From: Pseudescherichia sp031998825
GTDB lineage: Bacteria > Pseudomonadota > Gammaproteobacteria > Enterobacterales > Enterobacteriaceae
Direction of reading: 5' to 3'
Assembly (NCBI RefSeq): GCF_031998825.1
Contig: NZ_DAMACX010000002.1
Span: 116,355 to 180,354, forward strand
DNA length: 64,000 nt
In this document: positions 9,202 through 16,354 of the stretch, piece by piece
How positions within the stretch are numbered: position 1 is the stretch's first letter
Layout: each line of letters begins with the position of its first letter
Notes under the pieces: generated by a model
Told to the model about the DNA's origin: nothing
Database searches by the model: none
What the model saw: only the letters and a program-made list of their open reading frames with translations
Translations under genes and position numbers: made by a program

Positions 9202-9507
9202 TCACGAGTGACAGCAGCTTGCTTTATTAATAAACAAGCGCGGCAACCCGGATACGTCGATCTCTTTTTCAGCAATGCTCAGGCTGTAGGCACTCTGCAG
9301 GCGTAACCACATCGCTGCCGTACTGCCGAGTACTTTTGCCAGTCGCACCGCCATTTCGGGGGTAACGGCCGTTTTGCCAACAATGACGCGCTGAATCGTT
9401 GAGGGGGCAACGTTGAGGGCACGGGCTAATTCACGGACGCCGATGCCCAGATCTTCCATGGCCTCTTCAATGTACCGACCCGGATGGGGTGGATCGCTCA
9501 TGGTCAT
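9202..9507 (-). CDS. higA: HigA-family antitoxin, XRE helix-turn-helix
   Basis: A 101-residue antitoxin of the HigA type. It has the family N terminus HPGRYIEEAME, then an XRE helix-turn-helix (about residues 20-60: VRELARALNVAPSTIQRVIVGK) and the WLRLQSAYSL segment common to HigA proteins. It would bind and neutralise the HigB toxin and repress the operon. Its start ATG overlaps the toxin stop codon (TAATG at 9505-9509), giving translational coupling; an internal ATG six bases later is an alternative. The tail (FINKASCCHS) lies over an AT palindrome at 9223-9234 and may be an extension relative to other members. Toxin-first order is usual for HigBA. Confidence 0.85.
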   Translation of the reverse strand: MTMSDPPHPGRYIEEAMEDLGIGVRELARALNVAPSTIQRVIVGKTAVTPEMAVRLAKVLGSTAAMWLRLQSAYSLSIAEKEIDVSGLPRLFINKASCCHS

Positions 9508-9785
9508 TAGTGGTAATCCTCATAATTCAGTATATAAACATCGCTATCGGTAAATTCAAACGTGAGACGCCAATTCCCTGTGACGCTAAGCGACCAAATG
9601 TTCTTTCGAGTACCTTTCAATCGGTGCAGTTTGTAACCGGGAAAATTAAGATCTTCAATGACTTCAGCCAGACTCAAGGCATTCAACCCTGTTTCCAACC
9701 TTGCGGCATGCTCTGGAACGATGCCTGCCGTGGATCCTGTTTCGTAAAACTGGTGTAATCCTTTATGTTTCCAGCTTCTGATCAT
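9507..9785 (-). CDS. higB: HigB-family toxin (RelE/ParE superfamily)
   Basis: A 92-residue protein of the HigB family, ribosome-dependent mRNA endonucleases that cut during translation. Family features are the HKGLHQFYETGSTAGI N-terminal region, the Arg-Leu pair in AARLETGLNAL, the LHRLKGTRKNIWSLSV strand-turn-strand and the closing WRLTFEF with an acidic/aromatic end. It is the first gene of the minus-strand operon. AGGAAA lies seven bases before the ATG and is itself inside a perfect inverted repeat (9790-9815), so regulator binding or RNA folding could both cover the ribosome-binding site. It lies at the left edge of the variable block between cybB and trg. Confidence 0.87.
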   Translation of the reverse strand: MIRSWKHKGLHQFYETGSTAGIVPEHAARLETGLNALSLAEVIEDLNFPGYKLHRLKGTRKNIWSLSVTGNWRLTFEFTDSDVYILNYEDYH

Positions 9786-9789
9786 ACTT

Positions 9790-9815
9790 TGTTTCCTGTT
9801 GCGCTACAGGAAACA
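9790..9815. promoter_or_regulatory. Inverted-repeat operator of higBA
   Basis: TGTTTCCTG (9790-9798) and CAGGAAACA (9807-9815) form perfect 9-base arms around an 8-base spacer. The element starts five bases upstream of the higB ATG and contains its ribosome-binding site. HigA-type antitoxins bind such repeats in their own promoters; that HigA binds this one is inferred. Confidence 0.65.
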
Positions 9816-9886
9816 GTTTATCATCTGTTTCGCAGTCCGCAACAGTTTATTCGCTTCTGAAGTAACGATTCTTAGACGGATGAAAA

Positions 9887-10558
9887 TTATTTTACAGGCT
9901 CGACCATCTCCGGCCCCTGATTTTTAATGTTTCCCACCGCACGCGTGACCGGGTGCCAGGTGAACATCTCCGCCGGAACCGTGCCGCGTTTGGCGATATC
10001 CTCCGCCTCTTTACCGCCAATCTCCTGCCGCATCCACTCCCGGGCCGCTTCCGGCGTCAGTACCAGCGGCCGCCGGTCGTGGATATCGACCAGGCCCTTA
10101 TCCGCCGCGGCGGTTACAATAAGAAAGCCTTCGTTTTCGTCGCCGCGTTCGAACGGCGTACTGCCGATGGCCGCCATCAGGATCGGCTGGCCGTCGCTGC
10201 GGTGGATAAAGTAGGGCTGTTTTTTATCCCCCTCTTTTTTCCACTCAAACCAGCCGTCGGCAAAGCAGATAGCGCGCCCATGCTGCCACAGAGGCTTAAA
10301 CATTCTGCTGGTGGCGGCAGTTTCAACGCGGGCGTTGATCAACGCTGGCTTGTCCCACCAGCCTGGTGCATAGCCCCAGTGAACCGGATCCAACGCCAGC
10401 CTGTCATCGCGCTCGCTGAGCAACAAAACTTTTGTTCCAGGCGCAACGTTGTAACGCCCGATGGGTTCGGGGTCGAAAGGAATATCGTGTTCTGCTTCAT
10501 CAGCAAAGAGAGTCAGATACTCGTCGCGCGCCTGCGCCTGGGCAAATCGTCCGCACAT
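9887..10558 (-). CDS. yedK: Abasic-site processing protein YedK (SRAP/HMCES family)
   Basis: A 223-residue SRAP-domain protein nearly the same as E. coli YedK. It shields abasic sites in single-stranded DNA by forming a thiazolidine DNA-protein crosslink through the N-terminal cysteine. The start must be the ATG at 10558, because the mature protein has to begin at Cys2 (MCGRF); a longer frame reaching 10651 would bury this residue. Catalytic residues known from the family are all present: Cys2, Asn75 in LINAR, Glu105 in GWFEWKK and His160 in DIHDRRP. It is a single gene on the minus strand. In E. coli yedK lies elsewhere in the genome, so it is an arrival at this locus. Confidence 0.95.
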   Translation of the reverse strand: MCGRFAQAQARDEYLTLFADEAEHDIPFDPEPIGRYNVAPGTKVLLLSERDDRLALDPVHWGYAPGWWDKPALINARVETAATSRMFKPLWQHGRAICFADGWFEWKKEGDKKQPYFIHRSDGQPILMAAIGSTPFERGDENEGFLIVTAAADKGLVDIHDRRPLVLTPEAAREWMRQEIGGKEAEDIAKRGTVPAEMFTWHPVTRAVGNIKNQGPEMVEPVK

Positions 10559-10632
10559 AAAGACCTCCTGTTTCGTTACAGAAAGTATAGAGGGGGATGC
10601 GCGATGACAGCGCCTGGTATATAAATAGCTAT

Positions 10633-10668
10633 TACGCCGGGGCAGCTCCATCTTATCCGGCCTACAAC
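10633..10668. repeat. Single REP-like element
   Basis: GCCGGGGCAGCTCC followed by TTATCCGGCCTAC matches the two arms of an enterobacterial REP palindrome with a degenerate middle. It sits between the divergent yedK and DUF1272 genes. Confidence 0.55.
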
Positions 10669-10697
10669 TTCACTCTGTCGCCATTAAGGATCGCCCT

Positions 10698-10949
10698 ATG
10701 CTGGAACTGAGACCGAACTGTGAATGTTGCAATACCGATCTGCAGCCTGATTCTCAGGAGGCACTGATCTGCTCATTCGAGTGTACGTTTTGCGCCAGCT
10801 GCGCAGAAAGTATGGCGATGCGCTGTCCAAACTGTGGCGGCGAGTTAGTGACGAGGCCCCGCAGAGCGGCAGAAAAGCTGATCAATAATCCTGCGTCGAC
10901 GACACGGGTTTTCAAACCTCAAGGCTGTGCTGGTGCTGGGAGGGTTTAA
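10698..10949 (+). CDS. DUF1272 small cysteine-rich zinc-ribbon-like protein
   Basis: An 83-residue protein recognised as DUF1272. Nine cysteines are visible, in patterns that look like metal ligands: CECC near the N terminus, CSFECTFCASC (about residues 26-36) and MRCPNCGGEL (about 43-52). This suggests a small zinc-binding protein; no function is established for the family. AAGGATCGCCCT precedes the ATG. The last codons and the stop lie inside the first copy of a short tandem repeat (from 10941), so the C-terminal tail after about residue 65 may be an altered, non-conserved end. Confidence 0.75.
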   Translation: MLELRPNCECCNTDLQPDSQEALICSFECTFCASCAESMAMRCPNCGGELVTRPRRAAEKLINNPASTTRVFKPQGCAGAGRV

Positions 10950-11008
10950 CTCTGGTAGGGTTTAACTTTGTAGGGTTAACGACAGCAGGCCGATGCTGCG
11001 CCTGCTGT
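10941..11008. repeat. Three short tandem repeats followed by a hairpin
   Basis: AGGGTTTAACT begins at 10941 and 10957, and a shortened AGGGTTAAC at 10972, giving periods of 16 and 15 bases. Then ACAGCAGGC (10982-10990) and GCCTGCTGT (11000-11008) form a 9-bp stem. There is no T tract on either side, so an efficient intrinsic terminator is doubtful, but the hairpin lies between convergent genes. Confidence 0.6.
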
Positions 11009-11022
11009 ATGAAAGTACAAGG

Positions 11023-11232
11023 CTAATTCAAAGAGGGGATAGATAAAGGTTCTAACTTGATAACGAAGTGGTTATTAGACCGCTTTATCTCTGCACCCTT
11101 ATCGCCATACTCATCGGCAATCTGGAAAAAAGCATCGGTATCAATATCAAAATCCAGCTCAACTTCCCGGTGTTTACCGGAGTTTAACAGCTCATATGCC
11201 TGATCAAGGTCGTACGCTTTAGCTGTGGCCAT
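11023..11232 (-). CDS. Small hypothetical protein (69 aa)
   Basis: I do not recognise this 69-residue protein. It is soluble and acidic, with an N-terminal helix (LDQAYELLNSGK) and a central run of alternating acidic residues (VELDFDIDTDAFF), and no membrane segment or cysteine. A strong ribosome-binding site (AGGAG, seven bases before the ATG) supports translation. It starts the first of several short minus-strand genes in an area without known mobile genes. Confidence 0.6.
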   Translation of the reverse strand: MATAKAYDLDQAYELLNSGKHREVELDFDIDTDAFFQIADEYGDKGAEIKRSNNHFVIKLEPLSIPSLN

Positions 11233-11338
11233 CAGACGTCTCCTCTCATGGGTTGCATAACGCCCTTAAGTGTACTGGAGCTGTCTATTTTTGCGTCAGA
11301 AACCAGAAAATTCTAATCTCACTTCGCGCTGGATCGCT

Positions 11339-11494
11339 TCAAAGCGACATGCCAATCACCGCATTCACTACCGATGAGCACATGAAGACGCCACCAACGA
11401 TGAGCCAGACGGATTGTTTCTGTCGTGCTGCCAGAGTAAGAAAGATCATGGCGGTGATGAAAAAGGGAATGGCGATGATAGTGAATGTGTTCAT
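11339..11494 (-). CDS. 51-aa predicted inner-membrane protein
   Basis: Not recognised by family. The protein has two hydrophobic helices (about residues 4-23, starting FTIIAIPFF, and 29-50, containing VWLIVGGVFMCS) joined by a short basic turn (ARQKQ), the shape of a two-helix membrane miniprotein. Its ATG overlaps the stop of the upstream 63-aa gene (ATGA at 11491-11494), and no separate ribosome-binding site is seen, so it probably depends on translational coupling. Overlapping frames on both strands over this stretch have unlikely composition and are not called. Confidence 0.6.
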   Translation of the reverse strand: MNTFTIIAIPFFITAMIFLTLAARQKQSVWLIVGGVFMCSSVVNAVIGMSL

Positions 11495-11682
11495 GTCGGC
11501 TGCCGTTTAGTATCTGCGCGCTCTTCAGTTTGAAAATGCTGCACAGCCCGATCGTAAATCGATAGCAGTTCGTCAATATTGTCAGCTGAGCAGACCGGCA
11601 CCCTTTGTGCCCTGACTAACTCAATTAAAAGTGCGTAAGCGGACTCTTCCGGCGCATTTTTTGGGTTTACTAATCCAGCCAT
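11491..11682 (-). CDS. Small hypothetical protein (63 aa)
   Basis: A 63-residue soluble protein of unknown family, mostly helical and acidic (ESAYALLIELVRAQRVP; NIDELLSIYDRAVQHF). AAGGAGG lies a few bases before the ATG, a near-perfect ribosome-binding site. It is followed with a four-base overlap by a 51-aa membrane protein, which suggests that the two act together. Nothing in the sequence tells what they do. Confidence 0.65.
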   Translation of the reverse strand: MAGLVNPKNAPEESAYALLIELVRAQRVPVCSADNIDELLSIYDRAVQHFQTEERADTKRQPT

Positions 11683-11820
11683 ACGGCCTCCTTGTATAGG
11701 TGAGCAACAAGATTAGCGCTGGTTAGGCTGCTTTGAAACTCTCATTAAGAGTAGGTGGTGGCATCCGTGTTTTGAATGCCACGAGTCAGGCGGGTCAGGC
11801 GCGTTTTACGTTGCGATGGG

Positions 11821-12081
11821 TTAACACTTCTCCAGTCGCCTAAGCGCTTCCGCTTCGGTCGTTTCGAGCAAATCCTTACCAAAATCCAGCTCTGAACCAT
11901 CGGGCGTGGTCCAGGCGTCGCCTGTATCATGCTTAAGTACATCGCCCACGTTGAGTTCACCATAGCCGGTGAGCAGGCCAAAGATAAATTTTCCTTTCTC
12001 ACTCTTGAACACATAGCCAGTCTGATCATGATGAGAGGACGCTTTTTTATGGGTTACGGTTAAGCTATTGGCATGAATCAT
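11821..12081 (-). CDS. Small hypothetical protein (86 aa)
   Basis: Unrecognised protein of 86 residues. A glycine-rich beta-like central part (GYVFKSEKGKFIFGLLTGYGELNVGD) is followed by an acidic helical end. The ATG at 12081 is preferred to an upstream TTG/CTG-type start near 12153 because GGGAGGT stands just before it. Cytoplasmic by appearance; no cysteine-rich or DNA-binding motif seen. Confidence 0.6.
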   Translation of the reverse strand: MIHANSLTVTHKKASSHHDQTGYVFKSEKGKFIFGLLTGYGELNVGDVLKHDTGDAWTTPDGSELDFGKDLLETTEAEALRRLEKC

Positions 12082-12178
12082 ATTACCTCCCGCACGTAAA
12101 AGGATGTTCAAAGGATGACTCTTTAAACTTAACAGGTCTAAAACCTTCTGCAATACGTGGCTTTGTCGTCACGCACTT

Positions 12179-12204
12179 TAGTTTCAACAAATAGTTTCAA
12201 CAAA
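12179..12204. repeat. Exact 13-base tandem duplication
   Basis: TAGTTTCAACAAA occurs at 12179-12191 and again immediately at 12192-12204. It lies between the 86-aa gene and an orphan terminator and has the look of a recent slippage or duplication. Confidence 0.8.
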
Positions 12205-12244
12205 CAGGCGATCGTGAGCATCAGGACTAACTTAAAAGCATGAT

Positions 12245-12268
12245 AGCCGCCTCGGCGCGGCTTTTTTA
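12245..12268 (+). terminator. Intrinsic terminator without an upstream gene
   Basis: AGCCGC (12245-12250), loop CTCGGC, GCGGCT (12257-12262) and then six or more T residues make a standard rho-independent terminator on the plus strand. No plus-strand gene ends within the preceding 1.2 kb, so it may end a small RNA or be a relic. Confidence 0.75.
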
Positions 12269-12417
12269 TTATCTGTGCCGAGCCTCGCGAGAGCGAAGCG
12301 TCGATAATACGCGTCGTATGGGATAAAGCCTTGCTACTTATAAGAGGAGAAGTCTCTATCGGGCGTAACCACACATCACAATGAGGTCATTTGTTTAAAA
12401 CATGAGGCTGCTAACAA

Positions 12418-12831
12418 ATGAAAAAAATGCTTGTAGTGGCAGTGGTTGTTGGACTTGTAGGCTGTACTTCTCAATCTGGGTCTAACCAACAGGCAAAGAT
12501 CGCGCCGCAGAAGCAGATTCTCGCGCCACAGCTTCTGGTAAAAAAAAGGGATAGTGGTGCGGTTGTCATCAAGCGAGATGGAAGCTTTACCGGAAATACA
12601 TGCTTAAGCCGCGTGTATATCAATGGAAAACCCATAGCTGATTTAGACACGTCCCAGGAGGTGATCGTCTATCCTTCGCCTGGAGAGTATGTCATTAGCA
12701 CCTTGCCGAAAGATTTCTGCGGGGGAGGTATAAGCACGCAGTCTGCCGATGTTGATGCAGGGAGTACCCTGACGTTTCGTATTGGGTACGCAAATAATGG
12801 CGATTATGGACTTTATCCCGCGGGTCGTTAA
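12418..12831 (+). CDS. Small secreted lipoprotein, unknown family
   Basis: A 137-residue lipoprotein. The signal sequence (MKKMLVVAVVVGLVGC) ends with a lipobox whose lipidated cysteine is residue 16; Thr-Ser at +2/+3 predicts sorting to the outer membrane. The mature part has a Ser/Gln/Lys linker and a beta-rich domain with PEGA-like character (VYINGKPIADLDTSQEVIVYPSPGEYVIS), as in proteins that handle envelope surfaces. Two further cysteines (about residues 61 and 101) could form a disulfide. An intrinsic terminator follows directly. Function unknown. Confidence 0.75.
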   Translation: MKKMLVVAVVVGLVGCTSQSGSNQQAKIAPQKQILAPQLLVKKRDSGAVVIKRDGSFTGNTCLSRVYINGKPIADLDTSQEVIVYPSPGEYVISTLPKDFCGGGISTQSADVDAGSTLTFRIGYANNGDYGLYPAGR

Positions 12832-12852
12832 AGCCTGAGCCATTGATTAATT

Positions 12853-12878
12853 AAACCCACCTTATGGTGGGTTTTTTA
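12853..12878 (+). terminator. Intrinsic terminator after the lipoprotein gene
   Basis: AACCCACC, loop TTAT, GGTGGGTT and a T run form an 8-bp stem terminator 22 bases after the stop codon. Confidence 0.9.
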
Positions 12879-12895
12879 TCCTGAGATCATACCTA

Positions 12896-13261
12896 TTAAA
12901 GTGAAGTTTTCTTACCGTCAGAATTGTATTTTTTGATATCATAAGGGCACTGATTGAATTGACATGAGGTTATATTTAAACAGGGGCCTTTAAAATTTGG
13001 CGCATTTCCAGGGCAGCCTGTTTTTTGAATTAAATTGGTCCATGTTTCGGTAGTGAAGGGAAAGGTATGAAGGATATTCAATTTTCTGAAATGACCATTA
13101 ATGACGATCCCAATACTGCTTGTTGATAAAGTATGTCCTGAGCGTAAGAAAAAATCACTTTGGTACCATAGTATTAAATTTATATTGCGAGGTGAGGATG
13201 CTGCTGCAAAGAAGGTTCCAGTAGTCGCGCTAACCAGCGAGTCAATGATTTTCCATTCCAT
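12896..13261 (-). CDS. Hypothetical protein (121 aa), AT-rich gene
   Basis: Not recognised. I start it at the ATG at 13261 because CAGGAGATAAT precedes it; an upstream in-frame start near 13324 lacks such a site. The N-terminal half is moderately hydrophobic (SLVSATTGTFFAAASS) and the C-terminal part has four cysteines (CPGN, PCLN, SCQF, QCPY), suggesting disulfides or metal binding. Base composition is clearly AT-richer than the backbone genes, suggesting transfer. It converges on the lipoprotein terminator. Confidence 0.55.
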   Translation of the reverse strand: MEWKIIDSLVSATTGTFFAAASSPRNINLILWYQSDFFLRSGHTLSTSSIGIVINGHFRKLNILHTFPFTTETWTNLIQKTGCPGNAPNFKGPCLNITSCQFNQCPYDIKKYNSDGKKTSL

Positions 13262-13324
13262 ATTATCTCCTGTAAGCAGAACAAAGTTGCGAAAATGAAA
13301 GTATATGCACTCCGCAAAAAACAA

Positions 13325-14104
13325 ATAGTCACTCCATGTAACTAAAAATGTAGCAGTTTAACTTAGGGAGTCAAAGCTTTTTCTTATTTTTTGAAGTTCT
13401 TTCAAAAAAAACGCTTTGATTTGTAGTGATTTACAAAACGTTTCGACTATTTTTGATTTAAAACAATTTTAGACTGAAAATAGAGTGCCGCCACGATAGT
13501 AAAATGGGTGAGATTTGACTGTCCAGGCATCGTTGCAGGGCGTTGCCGAAGATGGGTGAACGACCATTCTATGTTTAGAACGTAAGAGAAAAGGATTAGA
13601 TGACATACAGTTAATGAGTATCTTACTGGTACAGACATTATCGTCGTTACGATCGGCATAATAATAACGAACGGAGATAATGTATTCGCGAAATTATATT
13701 GGGGCTGAGAAAATCGTTACTGTAGTGGTGGGCTAATAGGCTAGTTAACGCAATGGCAGGCCGGTTTGGCTGCCATAGTGTTTGGGGCATAGTGCAGAAA
13801 CTTTTCTATTGTATTCTTTACAATATCTAACGTTATTGCTGGAGGTTGCGTCTGGCAGGTACGCGTTTTCGCAGCAATTAACGGCTGCCTTCGCTAGCTG
13901 AAACGATAAAGCTAAATCCCTCTAGCTCCGCATTTTTAATGCAAGTATGTAAGTTATTTGCATTTTTAATGCGATATAAACCACAACTTTCCCCCTGAAA
14001 ATGCGGCTTTTCCCATCAGGTGAACCTCGTCACATTTCTTTAACCAGTGAATCAGTAGATTTTCCGACGACAAGTAATAATCGATTCAGCAAAAAGGACG
14101 GATA
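13325..14104. other. 780-base AT-rich non-coding stretch
   Basis: No convincing gene is seen. A 70-codon minus-strand frame at 13447-13659 has no ribosome-binding site and unlikely composition. Composition is AT-rich from 13330 to 13700 and may be the remains of transferred DNA. The right end carries paired palindromes (13930-13972) and the leader of the epimerase-like gene. Confidence 0.6.
13930..13972. promoter_or_regulatory. Two identical palindromes 30 bases apart
   Basis: GCATTTTTAATGC (inverted repeat GCATT-TTT-AATGC) occurs at 13930-13942 and at 13960-13972. Centre spacing is exactly 30 bases, close to three helical turns, as expected for two dimers bound on one face. The downstream gene is the exported epimerase-like gene at 14105. 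The regulator is unknown. Confidence 0.6.
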
Positions 14105-15313
14105 ATGAAAATCAAACTGGCTTTAACGGTACTTGCACTCGTAGTTTCCGGTCAGGCAGCGGCAAAAACCTGGGTGCTGACCAGCGCTGAGCAGGGCATA
14201 GATAAGGGAAACTGGAAGGTTTCCAGCGATCGGCTGAACATTAAAGACAAGACGTTCAGCATCGAGCAAAAGGTGCTGCACGGTGGTAAGCAGGAAGGGA
14301 GTAAAGTCCTCGTTATTACCAGTCAGGAGGGGCTTACTATCACCTTGAGTCCGACGCGCGGGATGAATCTGCTGCGCATTGAAGGCTTCGGCTCAAAAAT
14401 GGGCTGGGATTCGCCGGTGAAAGAGGTTGTCAATCCAGCCTTTATCAATCTGGAAAGCCGTAATGGACTGGGCTGGCTGGAAGGTTTCAATGAAATGATG
14501 GTACGCTGCGGCTATGAGTGGACCGGGCATCCGGTAACCGCAGATGGACAAATCTATACCCTGCATGGGAAAGCAGGGAATACGCCAGCCTCGCAGGTCG
14601 AGGTCGAAGTGGCTGATGCCGCGCCACATGAGATCCGTATTCGTGGGCTGGTCAAAGAGAGCACCTTCAAAAAAGCTGATTTACAAACCATGACCGAGCT
14701 GCGCTACGTGCCCGGCAGCAACAGCTTTAGCCTGCATGATGTGCTGACAAACCACGCTGACTATCCGCATGATTACCAAATTATCTACCACAGCAACTTC
14801 GGCATGCCGATCCTCGAAGAGGGCGCGCGCTTCCTCGCCCCGATATCCAGCATTAGTCCGTTTAACGACTATGCCAAAGAGGGCCTGAAGACATGGCAGA
14901 CCTATGCTGGCCCAACCAAAGGCTTTGATGAGATGGTATTCAACATCCAGCCACTCTCCGGGGAGGATCACCAGACCCTGGCGGCAGTCGTAAACAAGGC
15001 GGGTGACAAGGGGGCTTCCATCCAGTTCGACACCCGCCAGCTGCCGGTGCTGACGTTATGGAAAAATACCGATACCGTTAAACAGGGCTATGTCACAGGA
15101 ATTGAGCCTGGCACCAACTATGCCTATCCGGTAACTATTGAACGCGAGCAGAAGCGCGTGAAGCAGCTGCAACCGGGTGCCAGCACGCAGTTTGATTTGA
15201 CCTATACCTTACTGCACAGCAGCGAGCAGGTAACGGACGTTGCGAAGAAAATTGCCGCTATTCAGGGCGAGACAAAAATCGACGAGAACGCCACGCCAAT
15301 AGCGAAAGAGTAA
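14105..15313 (+). CDS. Exported DUF4432 aldose-epimerase-like protein
   Basis: A 402-residue protein with a Sec signal peptide cleaved near AAA-KTW (about residue 21), so it should act in the periplasm. The rest is a galactose-mutarotase-like beta-sandwich of the DUF4432 type, with typical segments ITLSPTRGMNLLRIEGFG, the GLGWLEGFNEMMVRCG segment, HGKAGNTPAS and IIYHSNFGMPILEEGA. Histidine and glutamate positions in these segments suggest sugar binding, but the substrate is unknown. It lies next to the sucrose cluster, convergent with cscR and separated from it by a terminator, so a role in sugar handling is an inference from position only. Confidence 0.8.
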   Translation: MKIKLALTVLALVVSGQAAAKTWVLTSAEQGIDKGNWKVSSDRLNIKDKTFSIEQKVLHGGKQEGSKVLVITSQEGLTITLSPTRGMNLLRIEGFGSKMGWDSPVKEVVNPAFINLESRNGLGWLEGFNEMMVRCGYEWTGHPVTADGQIYTLHGKAGNTPASQVEVEVADAAPHEIRIRGLVKESTFKKADLQTMTELRYVPGSNSFSLHDVLTNHADYPHDYQIIYHSNFGMPILEEGARFLAPISSISPFNDYAKEGLKTWQTYAGPTKGFDEMVFNIQPLSGEDHQTLAAVVNKAGDKGASIQFDTRQLPVLTLWKNTDTVKQGYVTGIEPGTNYAYPVTIEREQKRVKQLQPGASTQFDLTYTLLHSSEQVTDVAKKIAAIQGETKIDENATPIAKE

Positions 15314-15322
15314 TCGGCCTGT

Positions 15323-15360
15323 AGCGCGCTCCCGGTCAGCACCACCGGGGGCGTGCTTTT
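15323..15360. terminator. Strong intrinsic terminator between convergent genes
   Basis: AGCGCGCTCCCGGT and ACCGGGGGCGTGCT pair over 14 positions with two G-U pairs around a 7-base loop, followed by TTTT. It ends the epimerase-like gene; its 3' end touches the cscR stop codon. Confidence 0.85.
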
Positions 15361-16354
15361 AAAGTGACTCACGCAGCAGCAGCGGACTTTCAACGCGAAT
15401 GGTGTTGCTGTGCGTTTCCTGATTGATGATATGCAACGCGCTCAGGCGGCCAATATCATAGTGCGGCAGCTGTACTGTCGACAGCGGCGGGAAGAACAGA
15501 TCGCCAATGCCCACCATATTGTCGTAGCCCAGCACCGCAATGTCCTGCGGAATGCGTAATCCCTGTGCCAACAGCGTCTGGTACACCATAAACGCAATGC
15601 GATCGTTACCGCAGATCACGGAGTCGAACTGCGGCTTGCCCTGACGGATATGCGCCAGCAGCTGGGCGGGCATATCGCGGTAGTGCTCATCGCCAAATGC
15701 CATATAAACATGGTGGAGCGTATCGGGATCGATATTGGCTTCGCGGCACGCGCGCTCGAGCCCCTGACGGCGGCGAATGGTCGCCAGATGCTTTGCAGGT
15801 AGATGCATACAGAGCGGGCGGCGGTAACCTGCGGCCAGCAGCGCCTTGACCGCGGTGTACTGGCCCTGTTCATCATTCGGGATATAGCTCGCCACCGGCT
15901 GGTGCAGGCTTTCACAGTTTGCCAGCACGCAGGGCAGGGTCAGCAGCCTGGCGGGCAGCGGTACCTGCCGTAAGCCCATGGTGGTAAAGATGATACCGTC
16001 CGGACGGTGGGAGAGTAGCAGATCGACCATGGTCTCTGGGCTGTCGTCGGAAAACATGTTGATCACAAAACTGTTCCAGCCGTGGGCGCGGGCGGTCTCT
16101 TCGATAGAGAGCGTGATCTCCACCGAAAAGGGGGTCGTCACGGTATCCAGCGCCAGCACGCCAATGGTTCTCGGTGAGGCGTGGGCGCCACGGATCTTCT
16201 TGGCTGACAAATCCGGTACGTAGTGGGTTTGCTGAATGGCCAACTGAACACGCGCCAGGGTCTCGGGTTTTAGCCGTTCCGGGTTATTCAGCGCGCGCGA
16301 CACGGTCATCAGCGATACGTTTGCCAGTTTTGCCACATCTTTCAGTGATGCCAT
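15359..16354 (-). CDS. cscR: LacI-family repressor of the sucrose cluster
   Basis: A 331-residue LacI/GalR repressor. The N-terminal helix-turn-helix (SLKDVAKLANVSLMTVSRALNNPERL, residues 3-28) and hinge helix (about 45-60) are followed by the periplasmic-binding-protein-like effector domain. It is divergent from cscB and similar to CscR, so it should repress cscB-cscA and itself when sucrose or fructose is absent. Two LacI-type palindromes (GTTAACGTTAAC and GTTAACGTTACC) lie in the 244-base divergent region. No unusual truncation is seen. The exact inducer is not deducible. Confidence 0.88.
   Translation of the reverse strand: MASLKDVAKLANVSLMTVSRALNNPERLKPETLARVQLAIQQTHYVPDLSAKKIRGAHASPRTIGVLALDTVTTPFSVEITLSIEETARAHGWNSFVINMFSDDSPETMVDLLLSHRPDGIIFTTMGLRQVPLPARLLTLPCVLANCESLHQPVASYIPNDEQGQYTAVKALLAAGYRRPLCMHLPAKHLATIRRRQGLERACREANIDPDTLHHVYMAFGDEHYRDMPAQLLAHIRQGKPQFDSVICGNDRIAFMVYQTLLAQGLRIPQDIAVLGYDNMVGIGDLFFPPLSTVQLPHYDIGRLSALHIINQETHSNTIRVESPLLLRESL

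Noticed and set aside
9223..9234. TTTATTAATAAA palindrome as a terminator of higBA
   Set aside because: It lies inside the higA coding sequence, is pure A/T and has only a 5-bp bulged GC extension; too weak to call.
11253..11576. Frames of 85 codons on both strands overlapping the 51-aa gene
   Set aside because: Residue composition (many His, Arg, Ser, Met) is that of shadow frames; the 51-aa membrane protein and its ATGA coupling explain the stretch better.
13447..13659. 70-codon minus-strand frame
   Set aside because: No ribosome-binding site, unlikely composition and AT-rich non-coding surroundings.
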